DNA of 64,000 nt, from NCBI GenBank assembly GCA_041481445.1, contig JBGPBV010000020.1, positions 1 through 64,000 of the forward strand. Reading direction: 5' to 3'. The notes under the pieces are model-generated. The model worked only from the letters and a program-made list of their open reading frames with translations. It searched no databases and was not told where the DNA came from. Below are positions 25,287 through 33,836 of the stretch, piece after piece (within the stretch, counting starts at the first letter, position 1; the number at the start of each line of letters is the position of its first letter). The position numbers and the translations under genes are program-made. The stretch comes from AA29 sp041481445. Lineage in GTDB: Bacteria > Acidobacteriota > Vicinamibacteria > Fen-336.

Positions 25287-26055
25287 GGAACCTCAGAAGG
25301 GGCACGCGCTCGATGAGCCCGCCCTCGAGCGCCCGCGCGTAGAACTCGCGGAGACCGGCCAGCTCCGCCTCCCCCAGCGCATAGGAGATGTTGCCGCGCA
25401 GGTACGACTCGTTGAGGGCCGCGCGCTCCGGGTGGCCATTATAGGACGTGGCGATGGGACCGATCGCAGCCAGGCCGGCGGCCAGCGCGGCCTGGAGACG
25501 GGCGACGTCGTCCGCGCTCACCACGCCCGCCGGTCCCGCCCAGAAGGCGTAGACGAACGGATGGCCCGTGCGCTCCGTCCACTCCGCGCCGAGGTCGAGG
25601 CGCGAGGCGTCCCCGTCGTAGTAGAGGGCGGGATCGCCGATGACCAGGGCGGCGTCCGCGGCGTTGAGCATGATGGGGACGTCGGGCGGCATCGGCGTGT
25701 ACTCGGGGTCGCGGCCCAGGCGGTCGCGCAGCAGGACGCGCACCAGGGCCGCGCTCGTCCGGCTGGAGGTGTCGACGGCGACCCTCCGGACGTGCTCCAG
25801 GCGGCCGCGGTAGAGCAGGCTCACCGACCGCACCGGCCCCCGGCTGGCGATGGCGATCCCGGGCACGATCGCGTAGTCCCCCTCCGCGTATTCGATGGAC
25901 GGGATCAACCCGAGGTCGAGCTCGCCCGCGTGCAGGCGGGCCGCGATCCGCGACGGGAGGTCGCGCACGACCTGGAACCGCGGGTCTCCCCCGAGCCCGT
26001 GCACGGTGGGCACGGCATTGAGGTAGGAGACGACGCCCAGGCGGAGGGGCCTCAC
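25273..26055 (-). CDS. mqnA: MqnA, chorismate dehydratase
   Basis: MqnA dehydrates chorismate to 3-enolpyruvylbenzoate, the entry step of the futalosine pathway. The 260-residue product has the periplasmic-binding-protein-like fold of the MqnA/MqnD group, with 'GVVSYLNAVPTVHGL' near the start, 'LDLGLIPSIEYAEGDYAIVPGIAIAS' and 'ALVIGDPALYY'. 'SYLNAxP' is typical of MqnA. The GTG at 26055 overlaps the mqnE stop (GTGA), which fixes the start and shows coupling. MqnD, the related later enzyme, is absent from the window. Confidence 0.92.
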   Translation of the reverse strand: MRPLRLGVVSYLNAVPTVHGLGGDPRFQVVRDLPSRIAARLHAGELDLGLIPSIEYAEGDYAIVPGIAIASRGPVRSVSLLYRGRLEHVRRVAVDTSSRTSAALVRVLLRDRLGRDPEYTPMPPDVPIMLNAADAALVIGDPALYYDGDASRLDLGAEWTERTGHPFVYAFWAGPAGVVSADDVARLQAALAAGLAAIGPIATSYNGHPERAALNESYLRGNISYALGEAELAGLREFYARALEGGLIERVPLLRFHGHR

Positions 26056-27185
26056 CACTCCCTCACGACGTTGAAGACCGTGTCGCGCTCCACCGGCCGG
26101 CGTCCCGCCTCGCGGATCAGGCGCACCAGCTCGTGGACGGTCATGGACTGCGCGGTGGGCGCGCCCGCGTCGTGGGCGATCTTCTCCTCCGTCACCGTCC
26201 CGTCGATGTCGTCCGCCCCGAAGCTGAGGCCGACCTGGGCCAGCCTGGGGCCGATCATGATCCAGTACGACTTGATGTGCGGCACGTTGTCGAGCAGCAG
26301 GCGCGCCACCGCGATGGCCTTGAGGTCCTCGTACCCCGTCGTCTCCGGCAGGCGCATCGCCGGCGCTTCCCAGGGCTGGAAGGCGAGGGGGATGAAGGTC
26401 ACGAACCCGCGCGTCTCGTCCTGGAGGGCACGGAGCTGCAGGAGGTGGTCGACGCGGTCCTCGACCGACTCGATGTGCCCGTAGAGCATCGTGGCGTTGG
26501 TCGGGATGCCCAGGCGGTGGGCCTGGCGCATGACGTCGAGCCACTGGGCGGCGTCCGCCTTGCCGCGGATGATCTTGTCGCGGGTGGCCTTGGCGAAGAT
26601 CTCCGCCCCTCCCCCCGGCATGGAGTCGAGCCCGGCCTCGCGCAGCTCGCTGAGCACCCGCTCGACGCTCAGGCGGTACAGGCGGTGGAAGAAGAAGATC
26701 TCGACCGCGGTGAAGGCCTTCACGTGGATGTGGGGGCGCACGCGCTTGATCCCGCGCATCATGTCCGTGAAGTACGACCAGGGCAGGTCGGGATGGAGGC
26801 CGCCCACGATGTGCACCTCGCGCACCTGTTCCGGCAGGGCGGCGACCGTCGCGAAGATGTCGTCCAGGGCCATCGTGTAGGCGCGCGGCTCGTCCTTCTT
26901 CGCGGCGAAGGCGCAGAAGTCGCAGGTGGCGGCGCAGACGTTCGTGTGGTTGATGTGCGTGTTCCACACGAAGTAGGCGGCGTCGCCGTGGAGCCGCTCG
27001 CGGACGTGGTTGGCCAGGGAGGCCAGGCCCAGGAGGTCGTGGGTCTTGTACAGGGCGACGCCGTCCGCGAACCAGAGGCGCTCGCCGGCCCAGACCTTGT
27101 CCCGGATGGGCAGGAGGGCGGCGTCTCGAACGCGGGCCGCGGCGCGGGGTGCGAGAGAGCTGGTGGACGACACGGGCGTGCCCAA
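26052..27185 (-). CDS. mqnE: MqnE, aminofutalosine synthase (radical SAM)
   Basis: MqnE joins 3-enolpyruvylbenzoate to the adenosyl group of SAM to give 6-amino-6-deoxyfutalosine. The 377-residue enzyme has CX3CX2C at Cys84, Cys88 and Cys91 ('HTNVCAATCDFCAFA'). 'YFVWNTHINHTNVC', 'REVHIVGGLHPDLPW' and 'FIPLAFQP' mark MqnE. Its product still carries the amino group, which explains the need for a deaminase such as that at 15065-16240. It is the first gene of mqnE-mqnA-mqnC. A Ser/Ala-rich 20-residue leader makes a slightly later start possible. Confidence 0.93.
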   Translation of the reverse strand: MGTPVSSTSSLAPRAAARVRDAALLPIRDKVWAGERLWFADGVALYKTHDLLGLASLANHVRERLHGDAAYFVWNTHINHTNVCAATCDFCAFAAKKDEPRAYTMALDDIFATVAALPEQVREVHIVGGLHPDLPWSYFTDMMRGIKRVRPHIHVKAFTAVEIFFFHRLYRLSVERVLSELREAGLDSMPGGGAEIFAKATRDKIIRGKADAAQWLDVMRQAHRLGIPTNATMLYGHIESVEDRVDHLLQLRALQDETRGFVTFIPLAFQPWEAPAMRLPETTGYEDLKAIAVARLLLDNVPHIKSYWIMIGPRLAQVGLSFGADDIDGTVTEEKIAHDAGAPTAQSMTVHELVRLIREAGRRPVERDTVFNVVREW

Positions 27186-27225
27186 GTCCTGCCTAGCCTA
27201 TCACGTAGCCCGCGCCGGCCGTGCC

Positions 27226-29373
27226 TCAGCGCCGCCAGCGGCGCAGGAAGTAGTACTCGTTGACCGGCCGGTCGTCGGTGAGCGGCGCGGCCACCCGCGC
27301 CAGGCTCGGCCAGTCGAAGGCGATCTCCTGCCGCAGCACGGCGTCGAGCTGCTCCTCCGGCGTCGGATAGGGTCCCCATTCCACGAGGTCGGCGCGGGCC
27401 GCCAGAGGCATGCGCGCCACCAGCTCCTCGACCGTCGCCCCCTGGATCGGCTGCCCGCTGGCCAGCAGGTGGACGCCCCATCCCTCCACCGACGTGAAGC
27501 CGCGCACGTGCGGGAACACCTGGTGCAGGGCCAGCACGAAGGCGGTGGCGACGCGCGGCTCCGCCCCGGGTATCCAGGTCTGCAGGATCCCGTCCGGGGC
27601 CAGGCGGGCCCGGATGGCCCGGTAGAACTCGCGCGAATAGAGCAGGCTCGAGCCGGCCGCCTCCACCGGGGGTGGAGGGTCGACCACGACCACGTCGAAC
27701 TGCTCGACCGTGCGGTCGAGGAACCGCCGCCCGTCGTCCACCACCACCCGCGCGTGCGGAGACGAAAGCACGTCCGCGGCGTCGGCGTGGAACTCGCCGA
27801 AGAACTTCGGCACGCTCGGCACCAGCTCCACCGCCGTCGTCTCGATGCCCCACCGGCTCATCGACCGGAAGCTCGTGCCCATGCCGAAGCAGATCACGAG
27901 CCCGCGCTGGGGCGGCCGCGGGCGCAGGGCGAGGGGGAGGTGGCACATGAACTTCGTGATCGGGGTCAGCACGGTCATGCTGATGCCGTTCACGAACAGC
28001 TGGCGGTGGCGGCCCTGGCCCGAGACGATCACGTTGGCGGTGGCGTCGCGGCGGACGTGGGCGTCCGGGAAACGCGCCTCCTCTCCGCGCGTGAGGGCCA
28101 TCATGGCGGCGGCGGCGGCGGTCGCGGCCAGGAGGGGTCCCCATGCCGGCCGGCGGGCCCTCGCCATCCCGATCCCGACCAGGACGAGCGAGAGCAGGAA
28201 CAGGGCCGGCCGCTCCCCCACCCAGGGCAGGAGCAGGAAGCCGCCGGCGAGCGGCCCCACGATGCTCCCCACGCCGTTGACCGCCCAGGCCGCCCCCGCC
28301 TTCCGGGCCGCGCCGCCCGACCAGAGGTCGACGAGCCAGGGGGTGACGAAGCCGAGGGCGGCGGAGAGGGGAGCCACGGCCAGGGTCACGGCGACGATGG
28401 AGCGCAGGGGCGGCAGGATGACGGCTCCGAAGCGCAGCATGCCGGGGAGGCGCGGATCGGCGGCGACGGCCGGGAGCATGGCCACGACGGACATGGCCAG
28501 CCAGGCGGCCGCCGGAGGCCCCTGGGGTGGGAGCCTTGCGCTCCGAGCGCGATAGACGAGCGATCCGGCCAGGGTCGCGACGAGGTAGGAGGCCAGGATG
28601 AGCGCGAAGGCGTAGACGACGTTGCCGAGGAGGGGCGCGAACTGCCGCACCCACACCACCTCCATCGCCATGCTCGCGAAGCCGGTCCCGAACAGGGCGG
28701 CCAGCGTCACCGGGTCGCCCTTGCCGGAAGGCACGGTGGCGCCCTCCGGCACGGGCGCCGCCGGCGCGCGGAGGCTCAAGGCCAGGCTCCCCGCGGCCAG
28801 CAGGCTGTTGAGCCCCGCCCCCAGGTCGAGCGTGCCCTGCAGCCCGTAGAGCTCGATGAGCGCGAAGGCGGCGGCGACGGTACCCACGGCCGCCCCCAGC
28901 ACGTTGGCCGCGTAGAGGTGCCCCACCGACGAGCGGCCGTGGCGGACGCGCGGCCCGATCGCGGCCAGGGCCAGCGGGAGGGTCGCGCCCATGGCCACGC
29001 AGAACGGAAGCAGGGCCATCGTCACCCAGAGGGCGGAGGCCAGGTGGTACGCGGCCGATCCCCAGGCTTCGCCGCCGAGCAGCGCCCGGCCGGCGACGAG
29101 GGCAGGGGGCACGACCTTCGACGACAGCGCGATCGTGAGCTCGCAGACGGCATAGAGGAGCAGCACGCGGCGCGTGCTCCGGACGCGGTCCACGACACGC
29201 CCGCCCAGCCCGTTGCCCAGCGCGAGGCCGGCCATGAAGACGGAGACGACGATGGCCACCATGGCCGCGGTGACCCCGAAGCGGGCCATGGCCAGGCGCA
29301 GCCACACGACCTGGCACAGCAGAGCGCAGAAGCCGGACACCACGAAGAAGGCGAAGAACCACCGGTCGCGCAC
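27226..29373 (-). CDS. Fused MFS-like membrane domain and spermidine-synthase-like domain
   Basis: The 715-residue protein begins with about 12-13 hydrophobic helices (~1-430; 'FCALLCQVVWLRLAMARFG', 'YAANVLGAAVGTVAAAFAL'). A cytosolic spermidine-synthase-like Rossmann domain follows (~455-680): 'GLVICFGMGTSFRSM', 'TTAVELVPSVPKFFGEF', 'VVVDDGRRFLDRT', 'FDVVVVDPPPP'. These fused proteins are widespread but have no proven substrate; many lack polyamine-binding residues. The GTG at 29373 has GGGAG upstream and gives a natural first helix. It lies 40 nt upstream of mqnE on the same strand and may lead that transcript. It diverges from the UbiD-type gene. Confidence 0.8.
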   Translation of the reverse strand: MRDRWFFAFFVVSGFCALLCQVVWLRLAMARFGVTAAMVAIVVSVFMAGLALGNGLGGRVVDRVRSTRRVLLLYAVCELTIALSSKVVPPALVAGRALLGGEAWGSAAYHLASALWVTMALLPFCVAMGATLPLALAAIGPRVRHGRSSVGHLYAANVLGAAVGTVAAAFALIELYGLQGTLDLGAGLNSLLAAGSLALSLRAPAAPVPEGATVPSGKGDPVTLAALFGTGFASMAMEVVWVRQFAPLLGNVVYAFALILASYLVATLAGSLVYRARSARLPPQGPPAAAWLAMSVVAMLPAVAADPRLPGMLRFGAVILPPLRSIVAVTLAVAPLSAALGFVTPWLVDLWSGGAARKAGAAWAVNGVGSIVGPLAGGFLLLPWVGERPALFLLSLVLVGIGMARARRPAWGPLLAATAAAAAMMALTRGEEARFPDAHVRRDATANVIVSGQGRHRQLFVNGISMTVLTPITKFMCHLPLALRPRPPQRGLVICFGMGTSFRSMSRWGIETTAVELVPSVPKFFGEFHADAADVLSSPHARVVVDDGRRFLDRTVEQFDVVVVDPPPPVEAAGSSLLYSREFYRAIRARLAPDGILQTWIPGAEPRVATAFVLALHQVFPHVRGFTSVEGWGVHLLASGQPIQGATVEELVARMPLAARADLVEWGPYPTPEEQLDAVLRQEIAFDWPSLARVAAPLTDDRPVNEYYFLRRWRR

Positions 29374-29434
29374 GGGCTCCCTTCGGCCGCCGCGGGGCGG
29401 GCGGGCCGCGCAGCTTAGCGCGAGAGGCGCGTCT

Positions 29435-29463
29435 TTGTGAAGGTGACGCCGATCGTGAACAAT
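29435..29463 (+). promoter_or_regulatory. Sigma-70-like promoter before the UbiD-type gene
   Basis: TTGTGA (29435-29440) and AACAAT (29458-29463) are separated by 17 bp, each with four of six consensus positions. The predicted start point falls at about 29470, next to ATG 29471, which would give a leaderless transcript. Confidence 0.35.
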
Positions 29464-29470
29464 CGCGGCC

Positions 29471-31300
29471 ATGGCGGACGAGACCTTCCCTGACCTGCGC
29501 GCGTTCCTCGAGGTCCTGCGGCGGCAGGGGTCCCTGGCGGTCGTGGAGGCGCCGGTGGACGCGCGCCTGGAGGCGGCGGAGGTCCATCGGCGCGTGATCG
29601 CGGCCGGAGGGCCTGCCCTCCTCTTCACGAACGTGCGCGGGGCCTCTTTCCCCCTCGTCACCAACCTGTTCGGCACGCGCGCCCGCGCCGAGCTGGCCTT
29701 CGGGCGCCGCCCCCACCGCCTGGTCCGCCGCCTGGCCGAGCTGGCGCAGACGCTGCTGCCGCCGTCGCCGCGCGCGCTCTGGGAGGCGCGCGACGTGCTC
29801 GGGGAGGCCTGGCGGGTGGGCCGGCGGCGCCGGAGCCGCGGTCCCGTGACCGAGGTGGTGGAGACCGAGCCCCGCCTGGACCGTCTCCCCGTCCTGACCT
29901 GCTGGCCCGAGGACGGCGGGCCCTTCGTCACCCTGCCCGCGGTCTACACCGAGCACCCCGACCGCCCCGGCCACAACGTCGGCGTCTACCGGATGCAGGT
30001 CCACGGCCCGCGCACGACCGGCATGCACTGGCAGATCGGCAAGGGGGGCGGCTTCCACTACGCGGCGGCGGAGAAAGCCGGCCGCGCCCTCCCCGTCACC
30101 GTCTTCCTCGGCGGGCCGCCCGCGCTCCTGCTCTCCGCGGTCGCTCCCCTGCCCGAGAACGTGCCCGAGCTGATGCTGGCCTCGCTGATCGCGGGCCGGC
30201 GCCTCGACTCCTGCCCGGGGCCGGGGCCGCATCCCCTGGTGGCCAACGCGGAGTTCGCGCTCGTGGGCGAGGTGGCGCCCGGGCGGCGCCAGCCCGAAGG
30301 CCCGTTCGGCGACCACTACGGCTACTACTCGCTCCGGCACGACTACCCCGTGTTCGAGGTGCAGGCGATCGCCCATCGGCGCGACGCGATCTACCCGGCC
30401 ACGGTGGTCGGCAAGCCGCGCCAGGAGGACTTCTACATCGGCGACCTCCTCCAGGAGCTGCTCTCGCCCTTGTTCCCGCTGGTCATGCCCGGCGTGGAGA
30501 GCCTCTGGAGCTACGGAGAGACGGGGTATCACTCCCTGGCCGCGGCCGTGGTCAAGGAGCGCTACGGCCGGGAGGCGATGGCCAGCGCCTTCCGCATCCT
30601 GGGCGAGGGCCAGCTCTCGCTGACGAAGTTCCTGCTCGTGACCGACCGGCCGGCCGACCTGCGCGACTTCCCGGCCACGCTCGAGCACGTGCTCGCGCGC
30701 ACCCGCCCCGAGACCGACCTGTTCGTGTTCGCGAACCTGTCGATGGACACCCTCGACTACACGGGGCCCCGCGTGAACGAGGGGTCGAAGGGCGTCTGGC
30801 TCGGCCTCGGCGATCCGGTGCGGGAGCTGCCGCGGGCCTTCGCTCCCCGCGCGCCCATGCCCGCGGACGTGACCGACGTCCGCGTGTTCTGCCCGGGTGC
30901 GCTCGTCCTGGGCGGTCCTCCGTACGCGCGCGACGCGGAGGCGGGCCCGCGCCTGGCCGCCCACCCCGCGTTCGCGGACTGGCCGCTCCTCGTCCTCACC
31001 GACGAGCCGCGGCGGGCCGCGCGCAGCTCCATCAACTTCCTCTGGACGACGTTCACGCGCTTCGAGCCCGCGGCCGACATCCACGCCGCCGGGCGCACGG
31101 TGATCCGCAACCAGGTCTCGCTGCGCCCGCCCATCCTGATCGACGCCCGCCTCAAGCCCGGCTTCCCGCGCGAGCTCCTCGCCGACGAGGCCACCGCCGC
31201 CACCGTCACCCGCCGCTGGAAGGAGTACTTCCCGGACGGCATGGAGATGGGCGACGCCTCGACCGCGAGCCTCGATCCCGCCTCCTCCAGCGGACCTTGA
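29471..31300 (+). CDS. mqnL: UbiD-family prenylated-FMN-dependent decarboxylase (probable MqnL)
   Basis: UbiD enzymes decarboxylate aromatic acids using prenylated FMN made by a UbiX partner. The 609-residue protein has the family features 'PAVYTEHPDRPGHNVGVYRMQ' and the Glu-containing 'PEGPFGDHYGYY' (near residue 276), followed by 'YPATVVGKPRQED'. Among futalosine genes it most likely removes the carboxylate of prenylated 1,4-dihydroxy-6-naphthoate (MqnL). UbiD in ubiquinone synthesis or another aromatic decarboxylase cannot be excluded. No UbiX/MqnM flavin prenyltransferase is in the window. The stop overlaps the -35 of the next gene's promoter. Confidence 0.8.
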   Translation: MADETFPDLRAFLEVLRRQGSLAVVEAPVDARLEAAEVHRRVIAAGGPALLFTNVRGASFPLVTNLFGTRARAELAFGRRPHRLVRRLAELAQTLLPPSPRALWEARDVLGEAWRVGRRRRSRGPVTEVVETEPRLDRLPVLTCWPEDGGPFVTLPAVYTEHPDRPGHNVGVYRMQVHGPRTTGMHWQIGKGGGFHYAAAEKAGRALPVTVFLGGPPALLLSAVAPLPENVPELMLASLIAGRRLDSCPGPGPHPLVANAEFALVGEVAPGRRQPEGPFGDHYGYYSLRHDYPVFEVQAIAHRRDAIYPATVVGKPRQEDFYIGDLLQELLSPLFPLVMPGVESLWSYGETGYHSLAAAVVKERYGREAMASAFRILGEGQLSLTKFLLVTDRPADLRDFPATLEHVLARTRPETDLFVFANLSMDTLDYTGPRVNEGSKGVWLGLGDPVRELPRAFAPRAPMPADVTDVRVFCPGALVLGGPPYARDAEAGPRLAAHPAFADWPLLVLTDEPRRAARSSINFLWTTFTRFEPAADIHAAGRTVIRNQVSLRPPILIDARLKPGFPRELLADEATAATVTRRWKEYFPDGMEMGDASTASLDPASSSGP

Positions 31301-31324
31301 CCGGCCCCTCCCTGTCCGTATAAT
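31297..31324 (+). promoter_or_regulatory. Near-consensus sigma-70 promoter before the M23 peptidase gene
   Basis: TTGACC (31297-31302) and a perfect TATAAT (31319-31324) are 16 bp apart. Eleven of twelve hexamer positions match. The -35 overlaps the stop codon of the UbiD-type gene. The predicted start near 31331 gives a leader of about 90 nt before ATG 31424. Confidence 0.65.
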
Positions 31325-31423
31325 CGCGCCGGCACGGGACTTCCGGGCTCCGTACCGTCAGGTCCAATCGGGTCGCGCGACGCGGCGCGACAGGCCGCTC
31401 CGAACCGTTCGTCGGGGGTGAGG

Positions 31424-32719
31424 ATGAGACCACGCTGCGCCGTCGGCGCCGGGATCCTGCTGCTGTTGCCCACCTACCTGCCCAGCCATCTTCCCGAGCT
31501 CTCGGAATCGGTGGGGGAAGGCGCGGCCGCCGCCGAGGCCATCGCGGTGCGGACGGTCACGGCGGCGGTCGAGCAGCCCGCGCGCGTGCTCCGCGGGACG
31601 GTCGGCCGGCGCGCCACCCTGGGGACGATGCTGCGCGACACCCTGCACCCCACGGGCGTGCACCGCCTGGTCGAGGCCTCGCGCCCCGTGTACGACCTGG
31701 CCCGGATCTCCGTGGGCCATCCCTTCGGGGTGACCTTCGGGCCCGACGGCCTGCTCGCCGCGTTCACCTACGGGATCGACGAGCTGCGCACGCTGCGGGT
31801 GACCCGGCAGGGCGAGGAGTACCGGGCCGAGGTCGTGAAGCGCGAGTACGACGTCACCGTGGCCAGCGTCCGCGGCGAGATCAAGTCGAGCCTGTTCGGG
31901 GCAGTGACCGGCGCGGGCGAGGAGGACCAGCTCGCCCTCGACCTGGCCGACATCTTCATGTGGGACGTCGACTTCAACACCGAGCTGCAGAAGGGCGACT
32001 CCTTCCGGGTGGCGGTGGAGAAGCTCTCGCTCGACGGCACCTTCAGCCGCTACGGGCGCATCCTGGCCGCCGAGCTCGTGCGCGGCGACCGCGTCTTGCG
32101 GGCCGTGCGCTTCGAGGGCCGGAACGGGCCCGGGTACTTCATGCCGGACGGCCGGCCCATGCGCAAGGCGTTCCTGCGCTCGCCCCTGCGCTTCACGCGC
32201 ATCAGCTCCGGCTTCAGCCACGCCCGCCTGCATCCGATCCTGGGCGTGGTGCGGCCCCACTTCGGCGTGGACTTCGCCGCCCCCGTGGGCACGCCCGTGC
32301 GCGCCTCCGCGGACGGCGTGGTCATCGCGGCCGGCACCGACGGGGGCTACGGCAAGGTCGTGCGGCTGCGCCATGCCAACGGCTACGAGACGCTCTACGG
32401 CCACCTGTCGCGCATCGACGTGCGCGTCGGCCAGCGTCTGGAGCAGAGCACGGTCCTGGGCGCGGTCGGGATGACCGGCCTCGCCACCGGCCCCCACCTC
32501 GATTACCGCATGATCCGGGGCGGCGCCTACGTCAACCCCCTGCGCATGCAGTCTCCTCCCGCCGATCCGATCTCGGCCGACGAGGAGGACGCGTTCCAGG
32601 CCGTCCGCGACCGCCAGCTCGCCCTCCTCGGGCCGGCCGCGGCCGGGCTCGCCGTCGCCCAGGCGGGCACGGCGCCCGCCCCGGTGGTGGCGCACACGTT
32701 CTCGGGCGCCTCTCCGTAG
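31424..32719 (+). CDS. M23-family murein endopeptidase (LysM-less, OapA/MepM-like)
   Basis: M23 enzymes cleave peptidoglycan cross-links. The 431-residue product has an N-terminal hydrophobic segment (~8-25) and a long OapA/Csd3-like middle region ('FGVTFGPDGLLAAFTYGID', 'DIFMWDVDFNTELQKGDSF'). The M23 domain spans ~255-375. The first zinc motif is present as 'RPHFGVD' (H-x3-D). The second reads 'GPHLDYRM', where the usual HxH is H-x-D. That Asp may serve as a metal ligand or lower activity. ATG 31424 is preferred over GTG 31418 by spacing to the GGGGG stretch. A near-consensus promoter lies 100 nt upstream. Confidence 0.85.
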   Translation: MRPRCAVGAGILLLLPTYLPSHLPELSESVGEGAAAAEAIAVRTVTAAVEQPARVLRGTVGRRATLGTMLRDTLHPTGVHRLVEASRPVYDLARISVGHPFGVTFGPDGLLAAFTYGIDELRTLRVTRQGEEYRAEVVKREYDVTVASVRGEIKSSLFGAVTGAGEEDQLALDLADIFMWDVDFNTELQKGDSFRVAVEKLSLDGTFSRYGRILAAELVRGDRVLRAVRFEGRNGPGYFMPDGRPMRKAFLRSPLRFTRISSGFSHARLHPILGVVRPHFGVDFAAPVGTPVRASADGVVIAAGTDGGYGKVVRLRHANGYETLYGHLSRIDVRVGQRLEQSTVLGAVGMTGLATGPHLDYRMIRGGAYVNPLRMQSPPADPISADEEDAFQAVRDRQLALLGPAAAGLAVAQAGTAPAPVVAHTFSGASP

Positions 32720-32738
32720 ACGCGAGCCTCAGAGCGCC

Positions 32739-33806
32739 ATGCTCACCGGCAAGAACGTCCTCCGCGCCTTCCTCGTCTTCGTGCCGGTGAGCCTGTGGCT
32801 GGGCATGACCCATGCCTCGCCGACCTGGGTCTTCGTCACCTGCTGCCTGGCCATCCTGCCCCTGGCCGGGCTCATGGGCGAGGCGACCGAGCACCTCACC
32901 CACCACACCGGTCCCGGCATCGGCGGCCTCCTCAACGCGACCTTCGGCAACGCGGCCGAGCTGATCATCGCGTTCATGGCCCTGTGGGCGGGCGAGAAGG
33001 AGATCGTCAAGGCCTCCCTCACCGGCTCCATCATCGGGAACATCCTGATGGTCCTGGGCCTGGCCATGGTCGCGGGGGGCTGGCGCCACAAGGAGCTGCG
33101 CTTCAGCCGCATGGCCGCGGAGACGGGGAGCAGCATGATGGTGCTGGCGGTGGTGGCCCTCGTCATCCCCGCCATCTACGCCCAGGTCACCCAGCACACC
33201 CACCCCGAGCACACCGAGTCCCTCAGCTTCGACATCTCCTGGGTGTTGATCGTGACCTACGCGGCGAGCCTGATCTTCTCGCTCAAGACCCACCAGCACC
33301 TCTTCCTCGGGGAGGGGGCGGACGACGAGAAGGAGGAGCACGGCCGCCCCTGGTCCACGGGGCGGAGCCTGGCCGTCCTCTTCGTGGCCGCCGCGTTCGT
33401 GGGCTGGGTGAGCGAGCACCTCGTGCACGCGGTGGGGGCGGCGGGCGAGGCCCTGGGCCTGCGCAAGGTCTTCATGGGGGTCGTGGTCCTGGCCGTGATC
33501 GGCAACGCGGCCGAGCACTCCACGGCCGTGCTCGTGGCCGCCAAGGGGAAGATGGACCTCGCCCTCGGCATCGCGATGGGCTCCTCCATGCAGATCGCGC
33601 TCTTCGTCGCGCCCCTGCTCGTGATCGCGGGCCACCTCTTCGGCCATCCCCTCGGCCTCGAGTTCACGATCATGGAGGTGGTGGCGGTGTTCCTCTCCGT
33701 GGGCGCGGTGTCCCTCCTCGTGCACGACGGCAAGACCAACTGGTTCGAGGGCCTCCAGCTCCTCGCCATCTACCTGATCCTGGCCATCGCGTTCTACTAC
33801 CTCTGA
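32739..33806 (+). CDS. cax: Ca2+/H+ antiporter, CaxA family
   Basis: This 355-residue inner-membrane protein of the Ca2+:cation antiporter superfamily has about eleven helices and two symmetric exchanger repeats. Each repeat carries the signature: 'ATFGNAAELI' around residues 68-76 and 'VIGNAAEHSTA' near 247-257. An acidic/His-rich loop ('EGADDEKEEHGR') sits between the halves. Family members export Ca2+ in exchange for protons. It follows the M23 gene by 19 nt and may be co-transcribed with it. Confidence 0.9.
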   Translation: MLTGKNVLRAFLVFVPVSLWLGMTHASPTWVFVTCCLAILPLAGLMGEATEHLTHHTGPGIGGLLNATFGNAAELIIAFMALWAGEKEIVKASLTGSIIGNILMVLGLAMVAGGWRHKELRFSRMAAETGSSMMVLAVVALVIPAIYAQVTQHTHPEHTESLSFDISWVLIVTYAASLIFSLKTHQHLFLGEGADDEKEEHGRPWSTGRSLAVLFVAAAFVGWVSEHLVHAVGAAGEALGLRKVFMGVVVLAVIGNAAEHSTAVLVAAKGKMDLALGIAMGSSMQIALFVAPLLVIAGHLFGHPLGLEFTIMEVVAVFLSVGAVSLLVHDGKTNWFEGLQLLAIYLILAIAFYYL

Positions 33807-33818
33807 GCCTTGCCGACC

Positions 33819-33827
33819 TGTTACACT
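33819..33827 (+). promoter_or_regulatory. Extended -10 promoter before the STN-domain gene
   Basis: TGT followed by TACACT (33822-33827) fits an extended -10 element (TGn plus five of six... here four to five strong positions). No -35 is obvious. The start point would be near 33834, three bases before GTG 33837, so the message may be leaderless. Confidence 0.35.
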
Positions 33828-33836
33828 CCAGGGGTC

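Noticed and set aside
26759..31084. A 1441-residue minus-strand frame spanning mqnE, the MFS fusion and the UbiD-type gene
   Set aside because: It crosses three well-supported genes in the wrong frame and has no domain signal.
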